Positions 44,084 to 53,306 of a stretch of DNA of 64,000 bases are shown in pieces. Each line of letters opens with the position of its first letter. Position 1 is the first letter of the stretch. A program made the position numbers and the translations under genes. The notes beneath the pieces were generated by a model. That model made no database searches. It was not told the DNA's origin and was given only the letters and a program-made list of their open reading frames with translations. The DNA comes from an uncultured Polaribacter sp. (lineage in GTDB: Bacteria > Bacteroidota > Bacteroidia > Flavobacteriales > Flavobacteriaceae). The stretch covers positions 186,001 through 250,000 of the forward strand of contig NZ_CANNFH010000004.1 of NCBI RefSeq assembly GCF_947503875.1, read 5' to 3'.

Positions 44084-45079
44084 TTAATCTAACAATTCTG
44101 TTAACTTTTTAAACTCTTTTTTAGGGTCTTTTCCTTTGTATAAAATACTGTGCACTGTACAAATAATAGGTGTTTTTGCCTTGTTATCTTCTTTAATATT
44201 GTAAGCACTTTTGGTAGCATAATAGCCTTCTGCAATCATACTCATTTCCATTTGTGCAGATTTTACAGTATATCCTTTACCAATCATGTTACCAAATTGC
44301 CTGTTTCTACTAAAAACAGAATACCCAGTTACTAACAAATCTCCTAAATAAGCAGAGTTATTAATGTTACGTTTCATTTTATGAACTTTCTTAATAAAAC
44401 GTTTCATTTCTCTAATGGCGTTGCTCATTAAAACCGACTGAAAATTATCTCCATAACCCAAACCATGTGCAATACCAGCTGCAACTGCATAAATATTTTT
44501 TAACATGGCAGCATATTCTGTTCCAATAATATCGTCGGATATTTTAGTTTTTATATACCAACTTTGCAAAGAATTGCCCAATAATTCTGCCTTGTTTTCG
44601 TCTTTACAAGCAATGGTTAAATAAGATAGTCTTTCCATTGCTACCTCTTCTGCATGACAAGGACCTGTAATTACACCTATATTTTCTAACGGAATGTTGT
44701 ATTTCTCATTAAAATGCTCGCCAACTATTAAACCTGTTTCTGGTACAATACCTTTAATTGCCGAAAAAATGATTTTATTTTCTAAAGATTGGGTTAATTT
44801 TTCTAATTCTGAAGTTAAAAAAGCAGAAGGAATCGCAAATATTAAAATATCATAATTGGTGACAATGGCATTAATATCATCATACAAATCTAACTGTTTT
44901 GCATACACATCTGCAGCTCTTAAATAATTAGGGTTATGATCATTTTCTTTAATATGTGCAATGGTTGTAGCATTACGCATATACCAACCAACAGTTTCTA
45001 AATTTTCTTGTAACATTTTTACAATAGCAGTTGCCCAACTTCCTCCTCCTAAAACCGCTATTTTCTTGGAATCATTCAT
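44084..45079 (-). CDS. gpsA: NAD(P)-dependent glycerol-3-phosphate dehydrogenase
   Basis: 331 residues. AVLGGGSWATAIVKML Rossmann motif, FAIPSAFL, FSAIKGIVPETG, the GPCHAEEVAMERLSYL motif and LKNIYAVAAGIAHGLGYGDN with the catalytic Lys. Makes sn-glycerol-3-phosphate for phospholipids. 121 bases separate its start from dut on the other strand. Confidence 0.95.
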   Translation of the reverse strand: MNDSKKIAVLGGGSWATAIVKMLQENLETVGWYMRNATTIAHIKENDHNPNYLRAADVYAKQLDLYDDINAIVTNYDILIFAIPSAFLTSELEKLTQSLENKIIFSAIKGIVPETGLIVGEHFNEKYNIPLENIGVITGPCHAEEVAMERLSYLTIACKDENKAELLGNSLQSWYIKTKISDDIIGTEYAAMLKNIYAVAAGIAHGLGYGDNFQSVLMSNAIREMKRFIKKVHKMKRNINNSAYLGDLLVTGYSVFSRNRQFGNMIGKGYTVKSAQMEMSMIAEGYYATKSAYNIKEDNKAKTPIICTVHSILYKGKDPKKEFKKLTELLD

Positions 45080-45147
45080 AAATCATTCTTTTGGTAGCTC
45101 AAAAGTAATAAAACTATACTCTTTTTATCAATGCAAATGCGAATTAT

Positions 45148-45155
45148 TATATTTG
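45148..45155 (+). promoter_or_regulatory. Predicted -7 element (TATATTTG) for dut
   Basis: TAnnTTTG match 46 bases before the dut ATG; -33 region weak. Confidence 0.4.
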
Positions 45156-45200
45156 TACAACTACAATATACGTTAAACTTTAGCTTTTTAAGCAAATACT

Positions 45201-45632
45201 ATGAATGTACAAATTATAAATAAATCGAAACATGCCACACCAAATTATGAAACAGCAGGTGCTGCAGGAATGGATTTACGCGCAAATATTAATGAAACAA
45301 TTACACTAAAACCTTTAGAAAGAGCTATTGTAAAAACTGGTTTATTTATAGCATTACCTATTGGTTTTGAAGCTCAAGTAAGACCAAGAAGTGGTTTGGC
45401 TGCCAAAAAAGGAATAACTGTTTTAAACTCTCCAGGAACTGTAGATGCAGATTATAGAGGAGAAATTGGTGTAATTTTAGTAAATTTATCTAACGAAGAT
45501 TTTGTAATTAATGATGGTGAACGTATTGCACAATTAGTAATTGCCAAACATGAACGTATAAATTGGCAAGAAGTAGAAGTTTTAAGCGAAACTGAACGTG
45601 GTGCAGGTGGTTTTGGAAGTACAGGTGTTTAA
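45201..45632 (+). CDS. dut: dUTP diphosphatase
   Basis: 143 residues with the five trimeric dUTPase motifs: [45 protein letters not shown] and the C-terminal GAGGFGSTG. Hydrolyses dUTP to dUMP, keeping uracil out of DNA. A short CCCCAAAGGGGG palindrome follows the stop. Confidence 0.96.
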   Translation: MNVQIINKSKHATPNYETAGAAGMDLRANINETITLKPLERAIVKTGLFIALPIGFEAQVRPRSGLAAKKGITVLNSPGTVDADYRGEIGVILVNLSNEDFVINDGERIAQLVIAKHERINWQEVEVLSETERGAGGFGSTGV

Positions 45633-45692
45633 GCCTTTTTAATTCCCCAAAGGGGGAAAACTGTTTTGAAAAAATATGAAAATAAATAAATT

Positions 45693-45845
45693 ATGATTTT
45701 AGGCGTATGTGAATGGTTGAGTACAAGAACAAATTTTACCACAAAAAATTATAGAATACTCTTTGTATTATTGGTTTTATTAGGTGGTTTTGGTATTGGT
45801 GCTTATTTAATTTTATGGTTGGTAAAAGTATTGTCTAAAGATTAG
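45693..45845 (+). CDS. PspC-domain mini-protein
   Basis: 50 residues (MILGVCEWLSTRTNF...). The PspC fold is reduced to a short amphipathic N-terminus, then the hydrophobic VLLVLLGGFGIGAYLILWLV and a basic end. PspC proteins are inner-membrane sensors of envelope stress; this very short form is typical of Flavobacteriaceae. Sits 60 bases after dut and may be co-transcribed. Confidence 0.75.
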   Translation: MILGVCEWLSTRTNFTTKNYRILFVLLVLLGGFGIGAYLILWLVKVLSKD

Positions 45846-46043
45846 TTTTAAGTGAATTGTGGCTGTGTTTTAATTTAGGTTGAATATTAAGTTTTAAATT
45901 TCTGAAATAAACAGTAATTGTTCTATTTCAATAAATTTATAGCCATTTTCTTCTAAATTTAAAAGTAGTTGTAGCCAATAAAAAAATCGAAACAAATAAC
46001 CAAATTGGTAACTTTTTATTACATTTGCTTAAATTAATGGAAA

Positions 46044-46337
46044 GTGAGAATTATTGCAAAACGAACTTTACGAAATTTCTGGACTAAACATTCAGATTCC
46101 GAACAACAATTAACAGCTTGGTACAGAGAAACCGAAAAAGCAAATTGGGAATCCTTAAATGAATTAAAAAAAGAATATCCAAGTGCTAGTATTTTAAAAG
46201 AAAATAGAGTCGTATTTAACATTAAAGGAAATAATTATAGACTAATTGTTAAATTTAATTTAGAATATCAAATTTGTTGGATAAGATTTATAGGAACTCA
46301 CGTCGAATATGACAAAATAAACGCAAACGAAATTTAA
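46044..46337 (+). CDS. higB: HigB-type toxin (mRNA interferase)
   Basis: 97 residues from a GTG. HigB family pattern: MRIIAKRTLRNFWTKHSDSEQQL, NRVVFNIKGNNYRLIVKF and WIRFIGTHVEYDKINA. It cuts mRNA on ribosomes when its antitoxin is lost. It precedes the antitoxin, the toxin-first order usual for hig. A TACATTTG sequence at 46020-46027 could be its -7 element. Confidence 0.85.
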   Translation: MRIIAKRTLRNFWTKHSDSEQQLTAWYRETEKANWESLNELKKEYPSASILKENRVVFNIKGNNYRLIVKFNLEYQICWIRFIGTHVEYDKINANEI

Positions 46338-46338
46338 G

Positions 46339-46695
46339 ATGAATATAAGACCAATAAAAAACGAAACAGATTACTTAAATGCTCTTGAAAGACTTGAAGT
46401 AATTTTTGATGCTAAAAAAGGAACAAAAAAAGGAGACGAATTAGAAATACTTTCAATATTAATTGACAAATACGAAAACGAAACTTCTCCAATTGGATTT
46501 CCTGACCCAATTGAGGCTATTAAATTTAGAATGGAACAAATGGGTTTGAAACAGAAAGATTTGGCTGAAGTTGTTGGATTTAAAAGTAGAGTTAGTGAAA
46601 TTTTAAATAAAAAAAGAAAATTGACATTGGAAATGATTAGAAACTTAAATTTAAAATTACACATTCCTACTGAAGTTTTAGTACAGGATTATTAA
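46339..46695 (+). CDS. higA: HigA-type antitoxin
   Basis: 118 residues, one base after the toxin stop. C-terminal helix-turn-helix (LKQKDLAEVVGFKSRVSEILNKKRKLTLEMI), which binds the operon promoter; the N-terminal part probably binds HigB. Toxin and antitoxin both look intact, unlike the pair at 15117-15640. Confidence 0.88.
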   Translation: MNIRPIKNETDYLNALERLEVIFDAKKGTKKGDELEILSILIDKYENETSPIGFPDPIEAIKFRMEQMGLKQKDLAEVVGFKSRVSEILNKKRKLTLEMIRNLNLKLHIPTEVLVQDY

Positions 46696-46702
46696 AATTA
46701 CC

Positions 46703-46796
46703 GGTGCTAACAGTGCGTATAGTTTATTGCTATTTATGGCAACTTTGGAAAGTTTCTGCGTACTTTAAGTGTAGTAAATTTACGCGCAACCAAATA
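46703..46796. repeat. Imperfect palindrome between higA and the lipoprotein gene
   Basis: Left TGCGTATAGTTTA (near 46714) is roughly inverse to the right TAAATTTACGCGCA (near 46780). It sits exactly between two accessory genes, like recombination sites between gene cassettes, but it does not fit a canonical attC consensus. Weak evidence. Confidence 0.3.
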
Positions 46797-46830
46797 AAGA
46801 AAAAGGCATGTATAAATTAAACTATCAAAA

Positions 46831-47352
46831 ATGAAAAACAAAGCATATTTGATTGTTGTCATATTAATTGGTAGTTTGTTCAACGCTTGCGATTCAAACG
46901 ATTTAGAATACCAAAACAAGTTTGAAACCAGTAAAAAAATTTGGTTGGATTTTAAAGAAACTTCCAACGACTCATACAAATACATTGTAACATTTGTTTC
47001 TTGGGTAGGATTCCGTTGGGAAACTACAATAATCGTTGAAAATGGAATTGTAATTCAAAGGGATTTTGAATACACTTTTACAGAAGGTTTATCAACTGAA
47101 ATTAAGCAAGACGAACTCGAATGGACAGAAACAGGTGCTAAAATAGGCACTCATAAAAACGGAGCTAAACCATTTACATTAGACGAAATTTATAATAAAG
47201 CCGAAAATGATTGGCTAATTGAGAGAGATTATACAACAACTTACTTTGAGACCGAAAATAACGGAATGATTTCCACCTGTGGCTATGAAAACAAGCGATG
47301 TATGGACGATTGTTTTACTGGCGTTAGAATTAAAATTATAGAACCTCTATAA
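46831..47352 (+). CDS. Lipoprotein of unknown function
   Basis: 173 residues; signal ends FNACDS (Cys20). The body includes YKYIVTFVSWVGFRWETTI and three Cys late (STCGYENKRCMDDC) that could form disulfides or bind metal. It loosely resembles DUF6174-type lipoproteins, not certain. Probably an accessory gene, since it lies between a TA pair and repeats. Confidence 0.6.
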   Translation: MKNKAYLIVVILIGSLFNACDSNDLEYQNKFETSKKIWLDFKETSNDSYKYIVTFVSWVGFRWETTIIVENGIVIQRDFEYTFTEGLSTEIKQDELEWTETGAKIGTHKNGAKPFTLDEIYNKAENDWLIERDYTTTYFETENNGMISTCGYENKRCMDDCFTGVRIKIIEPL

Positions 47353-47404
47353 AATCGGCACTAGTTCAACTTACAATTTTTAAAGCCTTGCTGCGCAATT
47401 TTTA
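47351..47404. repeat. 54-bp direct repeat, copy A
   Basis: Starts AAAATCGGCACTAGTTCAAC and ends with the TTGCTGCGCAA palindrome. About 90% like copy B at 47485-47538, in the same orientation. It lies beyond the recA terminator and just after the lipoprotein stop. Confidence 0.65.
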
Positions 47405-47445
47405 TAAATAAAAAACTACTACCAAACCTAAGTTTAATAGTAGTT
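47405..47445 (-). terminator. recA terminator
   Basis: On the minus strand AACTACTA ... TAGTAGTT (47438-47445 with 47414-47421) is followed by a T-rich run. It lies 114 bases downstream of the recA stop. Confidence 0.65.
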
Positions 47446-47484
47446 CAAAATATTGTATTTGAATTTTCAAAAAGATCCCGATGT

Positions 47485-47538
47485 AAAATCGGCACTAGTT
47501 CAACTTACAATTTTTTAGTGCATTGCTGCGCAACTTTA
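47485..47538. repeat. 54-bp direct repeat, copy B
   Basis: Nearly identical to copy A at 47351-47404 with differences mainly around the middle; placed right after the recA stop. Confidence 0.65.
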
Positions 47539-47558
47539 AAAAATTGATTTTCAGTAGC

Positions 47559-48569
47559 CTACTCTTGATTGTCAATAGCTTCTTTAATTTTACCTTCTAA
47601 CTCGTCCATTAAATCTGGATTTTCTTTAATTAAACCTTTTACAGCATCTCTACCTTGGCCTAATTTGGTTTCTCCATAACTAAACCAAGAACCACTTTTC
47701 TTAACAATACCCAATTCAACACCAATATCTAAAATTTCTCCAACTTTAGAAATTCCTTGTCCGTACATAATATCAAATTCTGCAATCTGAAAAGGAGGTG
47801 CTACTTTATTTTTTACAATTTTTACTTTGGTACTGTTTCCAATAACTTTATCGCCATCTTTAATTTGCGTTCTTCTACGAATATCTAAACGCACAGATGC
47901 ATAAAATTTTAAAGCATTACCACCAGTTGTCGTTTCTGGATTCCCAAACATTACCCCAATTTTTTCACGCAATTGGTTAATAAAAATAACTGTACAATTT
48001 GTTTTAGAAATAGTACCCGTTAATTTACGCAAAGCCTGAGACATTAAACGCGCATGTAAACCCATTTTAGAGTCTCCCATTTCACCTTCAATTTCAGATT
48101 TTGGTGTTAATGCAGCAACGGAATCAATTACTACAATATCTATAGCTCCAGAACGTATTAAATTGTCTGCAATTTCTAACGCTTGCTCTCCATGATCTGG
48201 CTGCGATATAATTAAGTTTTCTATATCTACACCTAAGTTCTCTGCATAAAAACGGTCAAAAGCGTGTTCTGCATCAATAAATGCAGCAATACCACCCGCT
48301 TTTTGAGCTTCTGCAATTGCATGTATTGTTAATGTTGTTTTACCAGAAGATTCTGGTCCGTAAATTTCTATTACTCTACCTCTTGGATAACCACCTACGC
48401 CTAAGGCTAAATCTAAACCTAAAGAACCAGAAGAAATTGCTTCTATATCTTCAACTACAGCGTCTCCCATTTTCATTACAGAACCTTTACCGTAAGTTTT
48501 ATCTAACTTATCTAAAGTTAACTGTAATGCCTTTAATTTTGCTTGTTTTTCCTTATCTGCTGCTGCCAT
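47559..48569 (-). CDS. recA: Recombinase A
   Basis: 336 residues. Walker [10 protein letters not shown], the [17 protein letters not shown] segment, the L2-like [20 protein letters not shown], and C-terminal acidic tail. Forms filaments on ssDNA for homologous recombination and the SOS response. I see no obvious LexA box upstream. Ends in TAG. Confidence 0.98.
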   Translation of the reverse strand: MAAADKEKQAKLKALQLTLDKLDKTYGKGSVMKMGDAVVEDIEAISSGSLGLDLALGVGGYPRGRVIEIYGPESSGKTTLTIHAIAEAQKAGGIAAFIDAEHAFDRFYAENLGVDIENLIISQPDHGEQALEIADNLIRSGAIDIVVIDSVAALTPKSEIEGEMGDSKMGLHARLMSQALRKLTGTISKTNCTVIFINQLREKIGVMFGNPETTTGGNALKFYASVRLDIRRRTQIKDGDKVIGNSTKVKIVKNKVAPPFQIAEFDIMYGQGISKVGEILDIGVELGIVKKSGSWFSYGETKLGQGRDAVKGLIKENPDLMDELEGKIKEAIDNQE

Positions 48570-48682
48570 AAAATCTGCTATTATTTATAATTTTAAAAGT
48601 ATAGCAAGTTACAAAAAACTCTGCCTAAAATCCTAAAAAATAATTTCGATTTTTGTAGTATAATTATTGTAAATTTAAAACC

Positions 48683-49474
48683 ATGAAAAATACAATTACC
48701 CTTAAAAATATTAACAGCATTGTAAAAATAGAAAAAGGAGAATTAATTTCTTTTAAAGTTGATGATAAGGAATACATTCACCAAAAAGGAAGGAAAGGTT
48801 GGAGAAAATCTGATGATGAAATGTTTCCTGTAATTGGACCTTTATCTAAAAATAATTATCGTTTACACACCAAAAAAGGCGATGCTATTTTAGATCAACA
48901 TGGTTTGTTAAGAGAAATGGAGTATGACCTTTTTTCTGCTGATGAAACCTCTGCAAAATTTAGAAAAGTGTATGCTCAAAATACACCTTTACAAAATGCA
49001 AAATTCCCAAAAAAATCTCCAGAAGAATTCGTTTTTTGGCCTTTTGATTTTACCTTCGAAAAACATTTTACACTAAAAGATAATACATTAACCATAGATT
49101 TTAGCTTTACTTCAGAAACTGGTATGCCTTTTATGTTAGGGTATCATCCTGCTTTTTTATTATCTAATACAGGTGCAGATACTTTAGTCGCAAATAATAC
49201 AAAAATTACATTATCAGAAATTTACAAAGCTGGCCATAATGCGTTTCCTGTATTACATACCAATAAAATTATTCTAGAAAATTCCGATAGAAATCATCTA
49301 GAAATTACTACGAAAAACTTCAATAATTTTATGTTATGGACGCCTGTTGATAACATGTTGTGTATAGAACCTATTACACAATATACTTCTTATACAGACG
49401 AAAAATTCTCTGAAGAAAATATGTCTATTTCTTCTGGAAAAGAAAGTTTTTCTTTTGAAATTAAAGTACTTTAA
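48683..49474 (+). CDS. Aldose 1-epimerase family protein
   Basis: 263 residues, galactose-mutarotase-like fold of the glucose-6-phosphate 1-epimerase type. IGPLSKNNYRLHTKKGDAILDQHGLLREMEY, MLGYHPAFLLS with its His, and FMLWTPVDNMLCIEPIT with the Glu are the characteristic parts. Acts in the cytoplasm on hexose anomers; specific sugar unknown. The next gene starts 19 bases later. Confidence 0.85.
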   Translation: MKNTITLKNINSIVKIEKGELISFKVDDKEYIHQKGRKGWRKSDDEMFPVIGPLSKNNYRLHTKKGDAILDQHGLLREMEYDLFSADETSAKFRKVYAQNTPLQNAKFPKKSPEEFVFWPFDFTFEKHFTLKDNTLTIDFSFTSETGMPFMLGYHPAFLLSNTGADTLVANNTKITLSEIYKAGHNAFPVLHTNKIILENSDRNHLEITTKNFNNFMLWTPVDNMLCIEPITQYTSYTDEKFSEENMSISSGKESFSFEIKVL

Positions 49475-49493
49475 CAACAAAACCTTATTAATT

Positions 49494-50279
49494 ATGTACA
49501 ATACGTTTAAATATTCTTTACTTTTTAGTTTACTAATTTTATTTTCTTGTAAAAATAAACCTACCAATACCAGTGATGTTTCAGCAGAAAAAAATACGGA
49601 AAATTTGGTACAAAAAACAACCATTACATTTCCTTCTAAAGATGGTTTGCCCATTACAGCAGATATTTATAAAACCAAGAGAGCAAAAATTAATGTTTTA
49701 CTTTGCCATCAAGCAGGTTTTAGCAGAGGAGAATATTCAGATACTGCTTTAGAATTAACAAAACTTGGGTATGCTGTAATGGCTATAGACCAACGTTCTG
49801 GAAATGCAGTTAATAATATAAAAAATGAAACTAAATTAGCCGCAACTAAAAAAGGTTTAGGAACTACATATTTAGATGCAAAACAAGACATAGAAGGAGC
49901 TATAAATTATATTTTCACACAAAATGAAGGAGAAAAAATAATTGTAGTAGGTAGTTCTTATTCTGCTTCTTTAGCACTTTTAATTGGGGTTGATAATGAA
50001 AAAGTAAAAGCAGTTGCAGCTTTTAGTCCTGGTGAATATTTTAAAGAAATAAATATGAATAAAGAAATAAGTACCTATCAAAAACCTGTTTTTGTAACCT
50101 CTTCTTTATCTGAAAGTGAAAGTGTTACAATCTTAATAGATAAAATAGATACTAAATTTACCACACATTTTATACCAGAAGTAAAAGGCATACATGGTTC
50201 TAGAGCACTTTGGAAAACCACAGAAGGTTCTGAAAACTATTGGGCGTCTTTTACCAATTTTTTAAGTGCAATAAAATAA
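49494..50279 (+). CDS. Alpha/beta hydrolase lipoprotein
   Basis: 261 residues from the ATG at 49494, chosen because it gives a lipoprotein signal (LLILFSCKNK); an upstream in-frame ATG at 49455 sits inside the preceding gene. VLLCHQAGFSRGEYSD oxyanion motif, nucleophile elbow VVGSSYSASLAL, and His in GIHGSRALW. Exported esterase/peptidase-like enzyme with unknown substrate. Confidence 0.8.
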   Translation: MYNTFKYSLLFSLLILFSCKNKPTNTSDVSAEKNTENLVQKTTITFPSKDGLPITADIYKTKRAKINVLLCHQAGFSRGEYSDTALELTKLGYAVMAIDQRSGNAVNNIKNETKLAATKKGLGTTYLDAKQDIEGAINYIFTQNEGEKIIVVGSSYSASLALLIGVDNEKVKAVAAFSPGEYFKEINMNKEISTYQKPVFVTSSLSESESVTILIDKIDTKFTTHFIPEVKGIHGSRALWKTTEGSENYWASFTNFLSAIK

Positions 50280-50294
50280 AAAAGGTTTTTAATT

Positions 50295-50864
50295 TTGATT
50301 GAAAAACACCGTCATTTTATCATTCATAAACCTTGGGGAATGATTTCTCAGTTTGTAAATCCTGCAAAACGAAAGAAAAAATTATTAGGAGATTTGTATG
50401 ATTTTCCTACAGGAACTATGGCTATTGGACGTTTAGATGTACCTTCTGAAGGTTTACTTTTATTAACAACAGATGGTAAAGTTTCTGCAGAAATTAGAAG
50501 TAATAAATATGAGAAAGAATACTATGTACAAGTAGATGGTTTAATTACACACAAAGAAATTGAGCAATTAAAAACAGGTGTAGAAATTGGTTTTAATGGT
50601 AAAAAATACACCACAAAACCAAGTAAAGCTTGCATTATTTATGATCCAAAATTTCCTTTAAGAAGTCAGAAAATTAGAGATGAAAGACATGGCCCAACAA
50701 GTTGGATTTCGATATGTATAACAGAAGGAAAATTTAGACAAGTACGCAAAATGACAGCTGCTGTGGGTTACCCAACTTTGCGTTTAATTAGAGTTAGAGT
50801 TGGTAAAATTAAATTAGGTAAACTAGAAGTTAGTGCTGTTAAAGAAGTTGATAGTTTGTTGTAA
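50295..50864 (+). CDS. Pseudouridine synthase, RsuA/RluE type
   Basis: 189 residues from a TTG (IEKHRHFIIHKPWGM). The catalytic Asp is in GRLDVPSEGLLLLT, and KFRQVRKMTAAVGYPTLRLIRVRVG is the family's C-terminal motif. No S4 domain, as in RluE. Modifies a uridine in rRNA; which one is uncertain. Confidence 0.87.
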   Translation: MIEKHRHFIIHKPWGMISQFVNPAKRKKKLLGDLYDFPTGTMAIGRLDVPSEGLLLLTTDGKVSAEIRSNKYEKEYYVQVDGLITHKEIEQLKTGVEIGFNGKKYTTKPSKACIIYDPKFPLRSQKIRDERHGPTSWISICITEGKFRQVRKMTAAVGYPTLRLIRVRVGKIKLGKLEVSAVKEVDSLL

Positions 50865-50912
50865 ATCATAGAATTTTACTAAAATATAAGTAAACTTTAT
50901 ACTTTTACTTTA

Positions 50913-51000
50913 AGAGAAGTCACATTACAAAACTTAAATTAAGAAGCTTAAACATAATTTAGAAATACTTGAGATTTCTCACTATCGCTAAAAATGACAG
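50913..51000. repeat. Dispersed palindromic repeat (copy 9)
   Basis: AGAGAAGTCACATT on the left, TTGAGATTTCTCACTATCGC and AATGACAG on the right; the middle again contains AAGCTTAAACATAA. Confidence 0.55.
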
Positions 51001-51132
51001 GATTCGTGCAGAAATTAATAAGTAAAAACACACTGGCCACTTTTACTTTAGGAAAAAGCACTTTAAAAACTTTAAAAAAGTATACAAATGTTAGATATTT
51101 ATGATAATTAACTAAAAACCAACAACCAATAA

Positions 51133-51573
51133 CTAACATCTATCCATTCTTATATGAGGAATGCCATCTTCTAAATATTGGGTTCCTACTTGTTTAAAAC
51201 CCAAAGAATTGTAAAATTTGGTTAAATACACTTGGGCAGAAATGGTAATTTTATCAACCTTAAAATTTTCTTTTATGGTAGCTATAGAAGCTTCCATTAA
51301 ATGATAACCATAACCAAATTTACGTTGCTTTTCTTGCACTACTACTCTACCAATACTTGCATTATCAAAATAATCTCTTGGTTTAAAAACTCTGGTATAA
51401 GCAATAATTTTATCCTCTTTAAAACCTAAAATATGTAATGCTTTTTGGTCTTTAAAATCTATGTCTTGATACACACAATCTTGTTCTACCACAAAAACGT
51501 CAGAACGTAATTGTAGTATTTGATACAATTCTGTTGTAGTTAATTCTTGGAAAGTTTTTGTGATGAAGTTCAT
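51133..51573 (-). CDS. ElaA-type GNAT acetyltransferase
   Basis: 146 residues. ElaA-family signature: FQELTTTELYQILQLRSDVFVVEQDCVYQDIDFKDQKALH (split as read), then acetyl-CoA motif IGRVVVQEKQRKFGYGYHLM. Transfers acetyl groups to an unknown acceptor. Stands between repeats, 73 bases downstream of rpiB on the same strand. Confidence 0.85.
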   Translation of the reverse strand: MNFITKTFQELTTTELYQILQLRSDVFVVEQDCVYQDIDFKDQKALHILGFKEDKIIAYTRVFKPRDYFDNASIGRVVVQEKQRKFGYGYHLMEASIATIKENFKVDKITISAQVYLTKFYNSLGFKQVGTQYLEDGIPHIRMDRC

Positions 51574-51582
51574 TATTGAAAA

Positions 51583-51634
51583 AGATTTCTAGATACAAAT
51601 TTTCTCATACTTCGAAAATTCACTCGAAATGACA
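51583..51634. repeat. Dispersed palindromic repeat (copy 10, partial)
   Basis: AAGATTTCTAGAT, then ATTCACTCGAAATGACAAC. Between the acetyltransferase and rpiB. Confidence 0.5.
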
Positions 51635-51646
51635 ACTTTTATTTAT

Positions 51647-52084
51647 TTACCCAGCACATGAAATTTTACCAACTCTATTTTGGTGTCTTCCACCTTCAAA
51701 GGCTGTATTTAAAAAGATATCTACAAAACCAATAGCTTGTTGTAAAGACACAAAACGTGCAGGAATGGTTAAAATATTAGCATTATTATGTTGTCTTGTT
51801 AAAGCAACCAACTCATTATTCCAACACAAAGCAGCTCTTATACCTTGGTGTTTATTTGCTGTCATTTGTGCACCATTACCAGATCCACATAAAATAATAC
51901 CAAGTTCAGCTTTACCAGATTCTACACAAGCTGCTGTTGGATGAATCGCATCAGGATAATCCATAGAAGCATCTGTATCTGTTCCAAAATTTAAAACATC
52001 ATAACCTTTTTCTTCTAAATATTTTATAATTTCGAACTTGTATTCAGTTCCTGCGTGATCGTTTCCTATGGCAATTGTCATCAT
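51647..52084 (-). CDS. rpiB: Ribose-5-phosphate isomerase B
   Basis: 145 residues. AIGNDHAGTEYKFEI at the start, the catalytic Cys in GIILCGSGNGAQMTANK, and DAIHPTAACV. Interconverts ribose-5-phosphate and ribulose-5-phosphate. Its start is next to the large AT-rich gap. Confidence 0.94.
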   Translation of the reverse strand: MMTIAIGNDHAGTEYKFEIIKYLEEKGYDVLNFGTDTDASMDYPDAIHPTAACVESGKAELGIILCGSGNGAQMTANKHQGIRAALCWNNELVALTRQHNNANILTIPARFVSLQQAIGFVDIFLNTAFEGGRHQNRVGKISCAG

Positions 52085-52099
52085 TTAATTATTTAATTT

Positions 52100-52183
52100 G
52101 TCATTACAATCTTATGCAGAAATCTATATTACAAAATAATCTATAGATTATTCTGTTTTGCTATCGCTTCAATCGGAATGACA
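52100..52183. repeat. Dispersed palindromic repeat (copy 11)
   Basis: GTCATTACAATC and GCAGAAATCT on the left, CTATCGCTTC and ATCGGAATGACAG on the right. Confidence 0.5.
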
Positions 52184-52711
52184 GGTAGTTAGACAACAAA
52201 AATATAGAAATTAACGGTTATCAACAGTTATAAACAATGTTATTTTTTACATTTTTAATAACTACTTATTAATAAAGTATTTACCTATTTTAAGTAAATG
52301 TTAAGAAGTTGTATTGAAAAACTAGTAAGTATTTTTGGTAAATCTAATTATAATTATAATACACGGAAGTAAAGCAGATATGCAAATTTAATTTTAAGTT
52401 TTTGATAAAAGTTTATCAACATAAAATTTACAATTTGTTTACATAGAAAAGGAATTAAGTTATTGGTTATTTATAGTGAATACCTGTTTATAAGTTTTGT
52501 TAACAACTCTATTTTTAAGTTGATTTTTAAGCTTTTAAATACCTCATAAAATGTAAGTAGTTTTTAATAACTCAAATATTAAAATAAAAACATAAAATTT
52601 TATAGTAGCTATTCACATACTATTATAAACATCATAGTTTTTTAAAATTTTATAAAAGAAAAATAATTATAATATAGAATGTTGATAAGTCTCAAATTCA
52701 AAAAAGAATTT
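52184..52711. other. AT-rich non-coding region with clustered DnaA-box-like 9-mers
   Basis: No gene recognised. Contains TTATCAACA at 52218-52226 and 52413-52421, its inverse at 52680-52688, and TTATAAACA at 52228-52236 and 52623-52631 with the inverse at 52485-52493. These are one or two changes away from the TTATCCACA DnaA box. Origin-like, not proven. Confidence 0.35.
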
Positions 52712-52882
52712 TTAATTTTTACGTTCAGCTTGTAAAAGGTAAGTAGTGTCTCTTTCTATTTTTGTAATACTTTTTTTAGTATCCGTTTTATTTAAAGAAG
52801 TATTTACTGTAATAATCGTTACAAATATTCCTGCAACAAAAATTAAAGCGAATAAAGCAATTACTTTATGTATTTTTTTCAT
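52712..52882 (-). CDS. Small single-pass membrane protein
   Basis: 56 residues: MKKIHKVIALFALIFVAG ... then a polar tail (KKSITKIERDTTYLLQAERKN). One N-terminal hydrophobic segment, tail probably periplasmic. No family recognised; codon use looks like its neighbours. Other upstream sequence, 52883-53306, shows no gene. Confidence 0.55.
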   Translation of the reverse strand: MKKIHKVIALFALIFVAGIFVTIITVNTSLNKTDTKKSITKIERDTTYLLQAERKN

Positions 52883-53306
52883 GTTTTTTTACTTCTTTTT
52901 AGAGTAGACGTGTTATTAATCAAATCTTTACAAAATTTTAACATTAATGTAGTTTCTACTTGTAACATTTTACTGAAACCATAAATTTTATTAGAATTTA
53001 AGTTTAAAAGTTTTTTGTGTATATTTACAAAAGCTATCCGTTTATAATTGCTTTAACTAGGACTCTTCTCCACAAACGGAATATTCATTTTTAAATCTTT
53101 ATCAATTTGATTGCATCAACAAAGTAGTATAGTAGTTTAAAAGAAAATTAGTTAAGATTTGAATTAGATTTTTCTCAAAAAAATATTTATTCAAGGTTTA
53201 TAAAGGCATAATAAAAAGTAAATAGCAAAACAATTTCCTAACATTTTATTAATCAATAAAAATTAAAATATTTGTAATTTGCTACAATAGTAATAGTATA
53301 GAATAC
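52883..53306. other. 424-base AT-rich gap upstream of rnr
   Basis: I see no gene and no strong repeat. Weak promoter-like TATTTG/TAATTTG strings lie at about 53269-53281 before rnr. Confidence 0.4.

Noticed and set aside
45850..46010. Minus-strand stretch reading FYWLQLLLNLEENGYKF then a stop, like a gene end
   Set aside because: A second frame in the same DNA looks equally protein-like and no family is recognised; could be chance in AT-rich DNA.
46703..46796. Integron attC site
   Set aside because: Core-site sequences and spacing do not fit, and there is no integrase; recorded as an imperfect palindrome.
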